Positions 1 to 9,400 of a DNA stretch of 17,374 nt are shown here, in pieces (positions within the stretch are counted from its first letter, which is position 1; each line of letters begins with the position of its first letter). A model generated the notes under the pieces. It was not told where the DNA came from. It saw nothing but the letters and a program-made list of their open reading frames with translations, and ran no database searches. The DNA is taken from the NCBI GenBank assembly GCA_028565635.1, contig JAOXYB010021004.1:1-17374 (forward strand), read 5' to 3'. This DNA is from Phoronis ovalis (Eukaryota > Phoronida > Phoronidae). The position numbers and the translations under genes were made by a program.

Positions 1-2521
1 ATCCAAAAAAATACAGTAAGAAGTATACAATCCAAATCCAAAATTTTCAACTGGGCTGCACACCCCCACCAAAAAAAACCTTGAGTACCCCCCCGGGATG
101 ATTATATCCCATTTCAGAATGTTAAGGATAAAATTACAGGTGTTACTGTTGTAAGCCCCGGGGTGTTATGGTAAAATAATTTGAATCAGTAGACATTGGT
201 TTGCAGCCCAGGGAGATTCATTTCATTTTCTCACAAGAGGCATTCCTCTATTTATACCAAAATTTTCTCAGCTATTTTTGGGACATCATGCCCATTGGGT
301 GTACTTTTTGAGAATTTTTTGGCATAGGATATGGTTTTTGCAAAAAAAATTTACCACGGGGTATATTTCTGGAGAGCAATTTTTACCATTTTAGGTTTTT
401 TATGGGTTTTTACCTGGGGCCTAACTATCTTAACTATCTTAAATAAACATCATAATCAAATCACCTTCTGTCTGCCGAGAGAAAGCTTTTTTGTAACAAC
501 AATGCTTCATAAATAAACATAGCAAGGCCTGATCCATGAAAACAGGACCTATTCCACTGCGGGAGCATTCCAGTCAATCATTAATTTAAGGCATCCACCA
601 GGGTTTTCAGGTGGTCCAGGATAAAGTAAAAAGTTAAAAATAAACTGGAATTTTTTCTGGAGAAAGTATGTTCCATCTATTCTACTGTATTAATATGTCA
701 CAGGTATTGGGTTCTGGATATCTCTGTCGAACAAAAACAATATCCAGCTAGGTTTCGCAGCAGGTGCAACCTGTTTGAGATTGTAGCTTTTTTCCAATTT
801 TCAAACCTTGATATTTAATAAAAGCTTTAAGCCACGGGTGCCAAATACCCAGGGCAAAACATGCAGGGGTCATGCGAAAGTATCGGATCACAGAGAGGTC
901 TTTTGATGATTTTTAATATCATGATTTAGGTTGAAAGATTATTGTATTTAGGGAATCTAAAATCTTAAAATTGCCTGAAACTTCTAATAATATTTTTATG
1001 TCATGGATCATTTAGTCATTAGGAGGTCAAAATTTCAAAACAAATTAAATTCTTGAAATTTGATAGAAATTTCAAAAATGCAACAAAAATTTCAATAATG
1101 CAATTATGGTTATTTCCCAAGTTTTTTCTTAGTGTTAGGAACTGATGTGTCACAGGCCAGGGGAGATACATTTGGACAAATTTGGTATATTTTGAGGCAC
1201 CTTTTACATCCGTGTTTTGGGAATAATTTTTAATGTCTCGACATGAATTTGTTTGGAAAGGTATAATTTTGATCTACTTCTCACAGTAAATAGTGTACAT
1301 TTTTGATTTTGAGTTGATTAAAAAATTTTACCTCCAACATCATATCCCCACCCTAAAATACAATCAAGAAAATCTCTCAGGTTATTTAGAGTTATCTGAG
1401 TTGACATTGAGGTCATAGGGTCACTTAGAGGTCAAAATCTTTCAAAATTGGTGTTTTTCTGTAATGTCAAGGTCATCCAGAGGTAAGGGAATCAATTCGA
1501 GTTCATGAGGTAAAAGGGTAAAAAGTAGTAAAATTTGCTGGAAAATTAAACATGAAAACATCTTTCAGTCATTCTATGTTGATTTGTCTCTGCAATAATC
1601 TAGGATCTAACATAATCTTTGTGTATGCAACCTTGCCTTGGATAAAAGTTGAATTTTGTGATACTGGAAGTGAAAACGACATTCCAACTTTTCCAAACTG
1701 AAGAAATTTTGAATTTTATGATTTTTGTTGAAAACTATGTTATCAATGGTACTTCCAGTTTAATGTCTGATTGAAATCAAGGCAACTTTAAGCCACCTGG
1801 TGCTCTGTTGTTTGGATGTGGATCAAGTGGTAACATCCATTTCTGTTAGGGGACACTGTCAAAATATTCTTTTGCTTTATATATTGTCAGACATATATAT
1901 TTACGCTGACCCAAGAGATTTGACTGTATATCTTCCCAAACGGATAAATCTTGTCAAATGTTGTCTGATTTGATATATAAGATTGTATGTGACTATACAG
2001 TATTTTCTTTCCGTAATGGATGTGTATAAATTTCCGGTATGGATCTTTTACAATTCAGTGTTTAATATTGCAGCCATATTTTGTAATTATCAAAAGGTCC
2101 CTTCTATAAAATATGTGTAAGACATCACGCCTCTTCCCAGGTGAGCACATTACATACTGAACACCTATTAACAAAAAATTCTTTGCAGGACCACCTGGAC
2201 TAAAGTTGTGTAACAGTATAATGTTTTGGCCATACCAATATATGAACTAACACCCCCAAGTCAAAGCACAGTATGTGTATATTAATTAATAATGTACTGG
2301 AAAAGCAACAGAAACAGACCTGTTCTTGTTGCAGTTTCAAGCATTCCCACTAGAGATACCTTAGAAGAAAAATCTGGACGGTTTTGTTTGAAAAATGTAC
2401 TATTTTATATTAATATGTGAATGCAGTCACAGTGTTTGTTTTAAATCTGCATATCTTTCCTAGGGATGTAATTCAGGAACTGCATTTACACAAGGTCCTG
2501 TATTGCTCACCTTTTTTGTAG
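1..2521. other. Non-coding region upstream of MGST2 exon 2
   Basis: I see no convincing coding exon here. The region is AT-rich with C-runs near 63-100 and a GCCCCGGGG palindrome near 155-163, and probably contains old degenerate interspersed repeats. It is either intron 1 of the MGST2-like gene or its upstream flank. The missing exon 1 should encode about 16-20 hydrophobic residues starting with Met and end on the first base of a codon; no stretch followed by a GT donor fits. A cluster of AGGTCA-type hexamers lies at 1410-1475. Confidence 0.5.
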
Positions 2522-2621
2522 CCCAATTTGCCAGAAAAGTTGGGAACGCTCGGAGAGAATACAAAATTAATCCTCCTGCAATAACTGGTCATGAGAAATT
2601 TGACCTCATTTACAGGGCACA
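2522..2621 (+). CDS. MGST2: MGST2 exon 2
   Basis: The acceptor is a T-rich tract ending in GTAG at 2518-2521; the donor GTAAGT starts at 2622. The exon begins with the last two bases (CC) of a codon and ends with CA, completed to Gln by the next exon. It encodes the end of helix 1 and the cytosolic loop, with NARREYKINPPA and the Arg of YRAQ. The Arg of NAR aligns with R30 and the YRAQ Arg with R51 of human MGST2/LTC4S. The open frame runs further upstream, but the 100-base length and acceptor place the boundary here. Confidence 0.85.
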
Positions 2622-5561
2622 GTAAGTGTTTCATTGAAAGCATTGTTAAAGAAAAAAATATAGATGGTGGCTTTTTGAATAAATGTTTTAACAAAATTTT
2701 AATTAAAAGGATATTTGTCTTTTTAAAGTGACACTAAAAAGTTATATTTCAGTGTTAATGAATTCAAAGAAAAATAACATCCATTTGGGTAAAAATTGTG
2801 TTTGTTGTATTTTAATTTCAAAGAAATTTAAGTCAAAAACCGTTGCACATACACAGCTGAAACTTGACAATAATTATGTTTATATATACATCTACAAAAG
2901 GTGTCTCAAATTTTGCTTCGTTTAAAAATTATGAATTTTCAAAGCGCAAAGGTCAGCATTTTACTGATTTTGATCTGACCCTTAAATTTAAAAAACTATA
3001 ACTTTTGAACAAAGCAAATTTTAAAAATCGGAGACATTTTTTTGTAGACATATATGTATGGCCCATTTAAGTAAAGTTTCAAGTTTGTGGATGCAGTGAT
3101 TTTTGACTTATATTTTTTTGAAAATTACAATTAAAAAAACTTAACTTTTTCCCAGAAATGGCCTTATTAGATCATATGACCAAATTCAAGCTATTTAACC
3201 CATGATTTGTAAAGTTTGGAGTATTAACTTTTTATAAATGTATACTTTCATGTGTCTATCTCTTCATTTTAATGACTAAAACATAAAAAAAGGTTGAAAT
3301 GTATATACACCTCTTTGTATCTGGAGACTTTAAGTACTTTTTGATCTTAAATCAAGCGAGTAGACAATTAATATTTGACTCTTTTTTGGGAATTTTAAAG
3401 TTTTACTTTGTTAAGGCTACATCACACAGTTTTATAGCAGATTTTATTAATAAGAATGTGACTTCCATGAAAACAACATTATTTAAAAAACAATATATTG
3501 GTTTACTAAAGAAAAATGACAACATTTTGTTTTACAGGCAGAACACACTTGAATTTGCTCCTTTGATTCTACCAATGATGTGGATTACAGCACTGTTCTT
3601 CAACCAATGTAAGTATGTTATAAATAACTCCTGTTATAAAAGAACATCTAGTTTTGATTTTTAAGAATTACTCAGCAAAACATTAGAGATGCTCACAAAT
3701 TCTGAAAGCTATTATGGTGAACGAGAAAAAATAGAATTACTGGAATCTAAGTAACATTTCCATTTCCATTTCCATTTATTAAGTACTTAATTCTTGTCAA
3801 CAAAATGAACATCGTGGTTTACTAACATTCCACCTGTCCACCTTAAATTTTAATTAGTAGAATAGACTATTTGCATGCACTTGAGGGCGCTGCAATCAGA
3901 CCCTTTTAATACCAGCATTCTTTAGTTATACACAAACTTGTTTTTTTTTTTAATTTGGCTTTAGAAAAGCTTGTTTGTTTATGTATTGATATGCTCACAA
4001 AAATAAGGGTATTTTTTAGAACAAAGAACATAAGATTTTTTTTTGGTTTGGCGAAGAAAGCGTTTTGTGAATGAATCGCGTTAACGCATGCAAAATTACG
4101 TCGTTGTTCATTCACAAAATACTACATGCTGGGAACGTTTGGTCTAAGACTGGTGGCTCTGCCAAGTGCATGCAAATAGTCTATTGCTTCCAAAGTAAAA
4201 TCTATTTAATATATTATAGATGTGGCATCAATCCTTGGTGTAGTGTACTTGCTGGGACGATACAAGTATATGTCTGGTTACTCGGAGAAAGCAGAGTTAA
4301 GGTAATGATCGAAGTTAGTATTTGGTATCTGATAAATTATTTAAAACCATTTCATCTTTTAAGAGTTGTTTCTTGTGTATTTCATTTAAGTTGCCTGTGA
4401 CGTCTTGCCCATCTGTCCTTGTTAGCCCTTTGTTTTATAAAATACTTGGTGGGAAGGATACAGGATTTTATGTTATAGGGGTTGGATTAAAGGGTTAGGT
4501 AAAAAAAAATATTTAAATTTCACAGTATTTGTTATTTCAATTGATGTCTTTCATGAATTGATAGGGTTGACTCTAAGGTGGCCCACCTGGACTTGCAGTG
4601 GAATTTGTTTTATTATTATTAATTTTTATTATTTTGATTACTTTGAGGTTCTTTTGTTGCAAATAAAACAATGTTCTTGTGGTTATGTTTACTCACTATC
4701 CAATATATGGCACTATCAAATCTGTTGTCAGCTTCATATTTATTGCAATGTTAATAGGTCAAGTGTGTAAGTTTAATCTGGATCACATCCAATATGCCTG
4801 ACCGACAGCCATTCCGTTTTTATTCGTACTTGATACAGATCAAAATACATGTCAGATGTAAGTTTGACCTGAATCACTTCCAATACAGCCGACTGGTGAC
4901 CATGTTTGTTCCCCAGATGGTACATCATTGTACATGTTTCATTCTATGATTGATCTAAATTATGGTGAAAAAAGTTAGTATAACTGAACAAATCTGACAT
5001 GAGATATAACTGAACAAATCTGTCATGAGATATAACTGAAAACAGAGATTACTAGTCTTTGTGTGAACAATGACAATCTGTTAAACAGAAACATTTCTTT
5101 TGTAGGAGATCTGGCTTTAAGATTTGTGCGGTTGTACTTCGGGTGATGTTGGTTTGTGCCTTGGCAGGACTTGCTCAATCTCTTTTTTTGCATCACATTA
5201 GAATTAATTTAAAAGAAGAGATAATTAGGATTACTGGATTTAAGTTTTGAAGTGTCAATTTTGCAGGTTGGCTGGTGTGACAATATGGGCACGTTCTCTT
5301 CTGCTAATGGTGGCATGTGCAGCGACTGGAGTTGCTCATTCACTTGTTTTACAGTATGGTGGAATAAACTTGAGACAAGAGATTATTAACATTATTGGAC
5401 TAAATTTTTAAGGTATCTACTGTTTAGCATTATTTTGCAGAATGACTGGTTTCAAAATATGCGTAATGGCCGTGACTGGTCTAGTTCAGTCCAGTGCTCT
5501 GCAGTATGGTAAAATCAACTTGAAACAAGAGATAATTAAGATTACTGGATTTAAATTTTGA
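2522..5561 (+). CDS. MGST2: MGST2/LTC4S-like MAPEG glutathione transferase, partial gene (exons 2-5)
   Basis: Spliced product: 2522-2621, 3538-3608, 4220-4301, then one of 5106-5250, 5267-5411 or 5441-5561. The family (MAPEG: MGST2, LTC4S, FLAP) forms trimeric four-helix proteins of the ER and nuclear envelope; MGST2 and LTC4S conjugate glutathione to lipophilic electrophiles or leukotriene A4. The encoded RAQQN..EF motif matches human MGST2 closely and supplies the R51, N55 and E58 equivalents; the KYMSGY segment supplies Y93 and Y97; the Arg at the exon 4/5 junction corresponds to R104. These residues bind glutathione or act in catalysis in LTC4S, which argues against FLAP. Exon sizes of 100, 71 and 82 bases equal those I recall for human LTC4S and FLAP. 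About 132 codons are visible with the first or second C-terminus; a typical exon 1 would bring it to about 150 residues (human MGST2: 147). Exon 1 is missing from view. Confidence 0.9.
3538..3608 (+). CDS. MGST2: MGST2 exon 3
   Basis: Acceptor TTTTACAG ends at 3537 and donor GTAAGT starts at 3609. The 71-base exon encodes the second transmembrane helix, starting QNTLEFAPLILPMMW and ending FFNQ. N and E of QNTLE align with N55 and E58 of human MGST2. The position equivalent to LTC4S Tyr59 is Phe, as in human MGST2. Confidence 0.9.
3755..3778. repeat. (CATTTC)n microsatellite
   Basis: Three perfect CATTTC units followed by a CATTTA unit, inside MGST2 intron 3. Confidence 0.9.
3861..4185. mobile_element. 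MITE-like element with 23-bp perfect terminal inverted repeats
   Basis: Bases 3861-3883 (AATAGACTATTTGCATGCAC plus TTG) are the exact reverse complement of 4163-4185. Weaker inverted similarity continues inward, for example the CCAGCAT words on both arms. The interior holds a second 13-base inverted repeat (4063-4075 with 4107-4119, TTTTGTGAATGAA). At 325 bases with no coding capacity this resembles a non-autonomous DNA transposon. I could not find a clear target-site duplication, so superfamily is unassigned and the insertion is presumably old. Confidence 0.65.
4063..4119. repeat. Internal hairpin of the inverted-repeat element
   Basis: TTTTGTGAATGAA at 4063-4075 pairs perfectly with TTCATTCACAAAA at 4107-4119 around a 31-base loop. 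Confidence 0.8.
4220..4301 (+). CDS. MGST2: MGST2 exon 4
   Basis: Acceptor TATAG ends at 4219 and donor GTAATG starts at 4302. The 82-base exon encodes most of helix 3, with GVVYLLGRYKYMSGYSEKAEL. Tyr of KYMS aligns with Tyr93 and Tyr of GYSE with Tyr97. It ends with AG, the first two bases of an Arg codon completed by G, G or A from whichever terminal segment follows. Confidence 0.9.
4766..4902. repeat. Divergent 46-base direct repeat pair
   Basis: Copies at 4766-4811 and 4857-4902 both start TGTAAGTTT and end in CCA, share CTG.ATCAC.TCCAATA, and differ at roughly a quarter of positions. The start-to-start spacing is 91 bases. Probably a fragment of an interspersed or minisatellite repeat. 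Confidence 0.7.
4981..5038. repeat. 26-base tandem repeat, about 2.2 copies
   Basis: Units at 4981-5006 and 5007-5032 differ at one base (GACATG against GTCATG); a third partial unit TAACTGAA follows. It lies 67-125 bases upstream of the first terminal-segment acceptor at 5105. Confidence 0.9.
5106..5250 (+). CDS. MGST2: MGST2 terminal coding segment, copy a
   Basis: Acceptor CTTTTGTAG ends at 5105. One base completes the junction Arg, then 47 codons and TGA. The product starts RSGFKICAVVLRV, forms helix 4 (through CALAGLAQSLFL) and ends INLKEEIIRITGFKF. It has the length expected from human MGST2. Its 3' DNA closely resembles copy c. The stop is only 16 bases before the exon of copy b. Confidence 0.88.
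5267..5411 (+). CDS. MGST2: MGST2 terminal coding segment, copy b
   Basis: Acceptor AATTTTGCAG ends at 5266. The phase is the same as copy a: one base completing Arg, 47 codons, TAA. It starts LAGVTIWARSLLLM, has helix 4 with ACAATGVAHSLVL, and ends INLRQEIINIIGLNF. It is collinear with copy a without gaps but clearly diverged, which suggests an older duplication with the frame kept. Confidence 0.85.
5441..5561 (+). CDS. MGST2: MGST2 terminal coding segment, copy c (helix 4 shortened)
   Basis: Acceptor TATTTTGCAG ends at 5440. The first base A completes the Arg codon AGA, followed by 39 codons and TGA. It starts MTGFKICVMAVTGLVQSSAL and ends INLKQEIIKITGFKF. Relative to copies a and b it lacks 8 residues (24 bases, in frame) within helix 4, leaving only about 15-17 hydrophobic residues. 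It may encode an altered or inactive C-terminus. Confidence 0.78.
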
Positions 5562-5777
5562 AGTATATACTCTTTGACATTCCATATTAAATGAGTTTTA
5601 GAATGTTGTCTGTGTTAGGTTTTAATTCATCTATCAGGTGTTACTTAGAAGAATTTGTAAATCAGATGAAATTGTAACTTTTATTTTAACCTTTTAAGTG
5701 GTTTTTGTACTTATTAATTAACTTAGAAAAAAATGGTGTGTAACTAATATTAAATTATATTTTTACAAATGTATCTG

Positions 5778-5783
5778 AATAAA
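5778..5783 (+). terminator. Candidate MGST2 polyadenylation signal (AATAAA)
   Basis: AATAAA lies 217 bases after the copy c stop codon. No AATAAA occurs between the three terminal segments, so this signal could serve all three. Confidence 0.5.
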
Positions 5784-6163
5784 TATTTGATATTTTAATC
5801 AAACAGTTAGAATAGCTTGTAAAATATGACAAAACACTTGATTCATAGCCTCAAGCATTATAACACTATCCTAAGCTTATAGTAGTTGTTTTTACTGGAG
5901 ATACCATATTGGTAAACACGTAAATATACACAAAAATATTTCTCAGACTGCTTTTTGTTGGAATATTAGTCTCATTAATTGATAAACCGTGCAAAGATCA
6001 AGTTTCTTAACTCCAAAATAACTTAATGCCGGTTCTCACAGTTAGTACTGATTGATGTCTTTACAAAGCACACTTTTAAATACATCTAACAAATCAGTGG
6101 AATCATCAAACTGCGGTTGTGTTCTCCACTCTGACTTGGAGAATAAAAATGAAATAGATAATG

Positions 6164-6169
6164 TTTAAT
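6164..6169 (-). terminator. Candidate BBS7 polyadenylation signal (ATTAAA)
   Basis: The plus strand reads TTTAAT, giving ATTAAA on the minus strand about 190 bases after the BBS7 stop. A canonical AATAAA (plus TTTATT, 5680-5685) lies further on, inside the MGST2 3' region; use of that one would make the two mRNAs overlap. Confidence 0.35.
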
Positions 6170-6355
6170 TTTATATAATAAGCTTGTGCTACACCTATTT
6201 AGCAAGGTACCAATTCTTGAAGAGCATTACAGTCTGTTCTTGTGAAGAACCATTTAATTTCATCATCAATACGGACAGAATAATTGTAAGACATCAAAAA
6301 CATTATTTGGGACAATGCTTTAAAACAAGTCATCGCTCTCCAAAACAGGATTTGT

Positions 6356-6489
6356 TTAAGCATTCTGAAAGAATTCTATGAGGCTTCCAAGATCATAATT
6401 ATCCAGGCATTCCAGTAAGATTGGAACCTTACTCTTCACATTCTGACCTTTGAACTTGTACTTGTCGATAAATAGATCTGTGATCATAC
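6356..6489 (-). CDS. BBS7: BBS7 last coding exon
   Basis: It begins with GT completing a Gly codon, then [16 protein letters not shown], and ends EFFQNA before TAA at 6358-6356. It matches the human C-terminus ([15 protein letters not shown]) with no gap at the join. The start follows an AC dinucleotide (6491-6490), the acceptor of a U12-type AT-AC intron. Confidence 0.95.
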
Positions 6490-9400
6490 GTAAAATTAAA
6501 TTAAGGAAAAAATTCAATTACTAATCATTTTTTTGCACAAAGAAACTGAATATGCTGAAATAGATAATTTGTGCAGTCATATCTATTCAGCCTAGGTATA
6601 AAAAAGAACAAAACGTACCTGTAGATTACGGGTACGTGTGGCTACCTGAAGTAATCTACATAACATTTTGTTAAATTTGTTTGCTGTTCATGATTTCCCA
6701 AGGAAATAAAACTAAAAGATTCAATTGTTCATCATTTGTAAGATACATATAAAACTAGAAGAATTTGGACAACGTGTAGCAGTTAAATTATTACGTGTGT
6801 GCATGTTCACTGCCTGGTTGTCATCTCCTGGCTATGCTGTATGCGTTATAATATTTGTGTGTATATATATATATATATATATACATCACATATGTAATAT
6901 TACTTTTATACACATCCTGACTCTGTGTTGGATACCATAGTGCAGTGTTTAAATGTAAATTTTATTATGCATTCTTGAATATCCATGTGACTGTGTTGCC
7001 TAGTTCAAGAGTTGAGATCCAATTCCCAACACTTGTCAGAAATAAATTATTCAGGTGCCAATTATGTTTACTATTGTATATTATGAAGAACAGAGGCCAA
7101 GATTAAATTAAAATGTTGCTCCATTGTAGATTATATGGTCTTGTATACTGTTATAATAAATTTGTTTAGGTATATCTTATCTGAAACAAATGAATAAATT
7201 CAATAGAAGATGATAATAAATTATTTTCTAGTTTGCAGAATGCATGAATTTCAAATAATGCATTAATATACACAGTACAAAAAGGATATCGTAAAGTCTT
7301 TCCAGATGACATGGCTGTTTCTTATATTCTAACTGCAGTTTATCAGCATCTTCCAGGATCTGTCTGTATTCAGGAGTCATGAATGATATGTCATTCTCAT
7401 GTACTTGTAGCTCCTTTAGAAAGAAAAATATTGTTTGTAGCTAGATAGGAATAGTTTAGGATTTGAAAGTATAAAGCAAGTTTGATACATGCAATAACAT
7501 CTCCTAACTATTTTTTGCCAAGACATACTATTATGGACCCATCAGGAAAAGAAGAGATAACAGTTGGTCACTTACAAGTTTTACTCTCATTCCAAATAAA
7601 AAACTGCTTTGAGACTGGAATCACTCCATAAGATGCATACCACTCAAATGAGAAATATTTCCTAAATCAGCAAAAACTAGCTCTATTCATGCAAAGTCGG
7701 CTTATTTGTGTACTGTTTACTTACCTTTAAAGCATCAATCAGTTGAACTTTCTTTGCCAACAATAGTTGATATTCAAGCTTTGGATGGATTAAATTAAGA
7801 GTGTGGGGTATGGAGTCTTCATTGATATCTGAAAACAAATGCATAAAGGTTACAAGAAAATTCACCCCTAAATCTGCTTCTGGAAGAAAACTGGAATTGT
7901 AACATTTAAGCCCAATATTGGCAGCACAACATACGGTATTAAATTTTAAAATGTTCTGTCACAACATTTAGTTATATATCACACATTAATTTGTTACAAA
8001 CATATTTGCTAGTATTAAGCCAAGTAATAACCACACTGGGAATCACTGGACAAGTTTTTTAAAAATTAGGTTCTCAAATGGGCATGCTAAAGCATGTTGT
8101 CCACTATACATCAACAAAAAAATGTTTCTGAATATAGGCAGCATTAAACATCTAAATAACATATATATTATATTATTGCACAGTAAATATTAGATAGTCA
8201 TTACCATAAGTAATATCCATTCTTATTTTTTTCTTTGTTGCTTCTTTTGTCAACACATCTTTTAAAATTGAAATTGTTGAAATATTGTCAGACTTGAAAA
8301 CAGCTTCCCCTTTCCTGTAAAATGTAACAACATATCTTTGTATATTTGACTGCAATAACATATTACTGTTTTGTTACTGATGTTCTTTGTGGTAAAATGG
8401 TAGGAGATCTGTTCCAACAAAAACCAAATTTGCTCCATATTTTATCGTCAGTGATAAAGCCGCTTAAAATTTTTCTGACTAACATATTCTGTGGGAAGTA
8501 CTAAGTATCGTAACCTTCAAGTTATTTTGGTTACATAAAACACATATTAGACAAGAACAAAATGCAGGAGGTAATTTTTGATACTTAAGGTATTTCAATT
8601 ATGAAGTGCTTAGTCGAATCTTTAGTGACCCAAAATTCTTAGCATATATAACATTCTGTGATTGAAGCAGTTATATCTGTGTAATTCATTCAAAACTCCA
8701 ACATACTTCACCATACAAATATTATATTGTACAACTATCATAGAAACAAGCATGCTAGGATCATAAGGGAAATACATATAACATGTCACAAGTGAGAACT
8801 GGGAAAATTCTAATAAATTGTTTACAAAAAATACAAAAAAAAATTCAACATAGATTTACGACTATTTGACTGCTTCTCTGCAGATTTCAATGTTTTTGAC
8901 ATTTTACATCATAAAATTACAAACCTGTATTCACATCCTAGCTGAGTTTCTAGGAAAGTTGAAACAAAATGAAAGGTAACTGAATCTCCGGCAGGAGTTC
9001 TCTCAGGTAATTCTGGCAAACAAAAACAAACCCAAGAATGAACCTCGGCTAAACTAAATGGTCCCGTTAACTTTAAACTGTTATGAGGCCTGAAAAAAAA
9101 GAAACATGGTTTTAATAAGTTTTGGAACGCACTTTTCATCAGGTAAAAATTCCTCCAATTAAAAAAAGTGTATTAACAATAAGTCTTTTGTCATGCTTCA
9201 ATATACAGTTTGATATAATATTCTTCCTACAGCTAATTTTCACACCTAAGCTTGCAACTTTTACAACATTTGGGACTAGTTGTCATTTCTTGCCTGTTTT
9301 TGGTGAATGTGTTTGAAAAAAATCAATTTATTTATGGTAACAATATTTACCTGTTTTCATCAAATGCATGTGTCCTCTGGTGCAATGACAACGGTTTGAT

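Larger units (their letters stand above)
3609..4219. other. MGST2 intron 3
   Basis: No gene. It holds a (CATTTC)n simple repeat at 3755-3778 and an inverted-repeat element at 3861-4185 that ends 34 bases before exon 4. Confidence 0.75.
4302..5105. other. MGST2 intron 4
   Basis: No gene seen. It contains a divergent direct repeat pair (4766-4811 and 4857-4902) and a 26-base tandem repeat (4981-5038) shortly before the first of three competing acceptors. Confidence 0.7.
5562..6355. other. Convergent 3' region between MGST2 and BBS7
   Basis: This holds the shared 3' UTR of the MGST2 terminal segments from the left and the BBS7 3' UTR from the right. No other coding sequence is seen. The exact transcript ends cannot be fixed from sequence alone. 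Confidence 0.7.

Noticed and set aside
331-516. Short hydrophobic plus-strand open frame
   Set aside because: No signal-anchor logic tied to a gene, no donor in MGST2 phase, and surrounding sequence looks like decayed repeat.
2295-2421. ATG-led plus-strand frame (MYWKSNRNRPVLVAVSS) as candidate MGST2 exon 1
   Set aside because: It has a short hydrophobic run but no GT donor at a suitable place and phase, and it is too polar at the start.
2464-2521. Upstream extension of MGST2 exon 2 in the same open frame
   Set aside because: The frame is open from an AG at 2463 and encodes some hydrophobic residues, but the CTTTTTTGTAG acceptor at 2521 gives the exact 100-base exon size and phase of the family.
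3299-3664. 121-codon plus-strand open frame
   Set aside because: It is MGST2 exon 3 read through into flanking intron; only 3538-3608 is coding.
6142-6147. AATAAA on the plus strand
   Set aside because: It is about 580 bases after the last MGST2 stop and beyond the nearer AATAAA at 5778; possible as a distal site but not needed.
6477-6479. Alternative AG acceptor (CACAG) for the last BBS7 intron
   Set aside because: It would keep the frame but delete GMIT, which human BBS7 has, and there is no matching GT donor at 7289; the U12 AT-AC pair explains everything.
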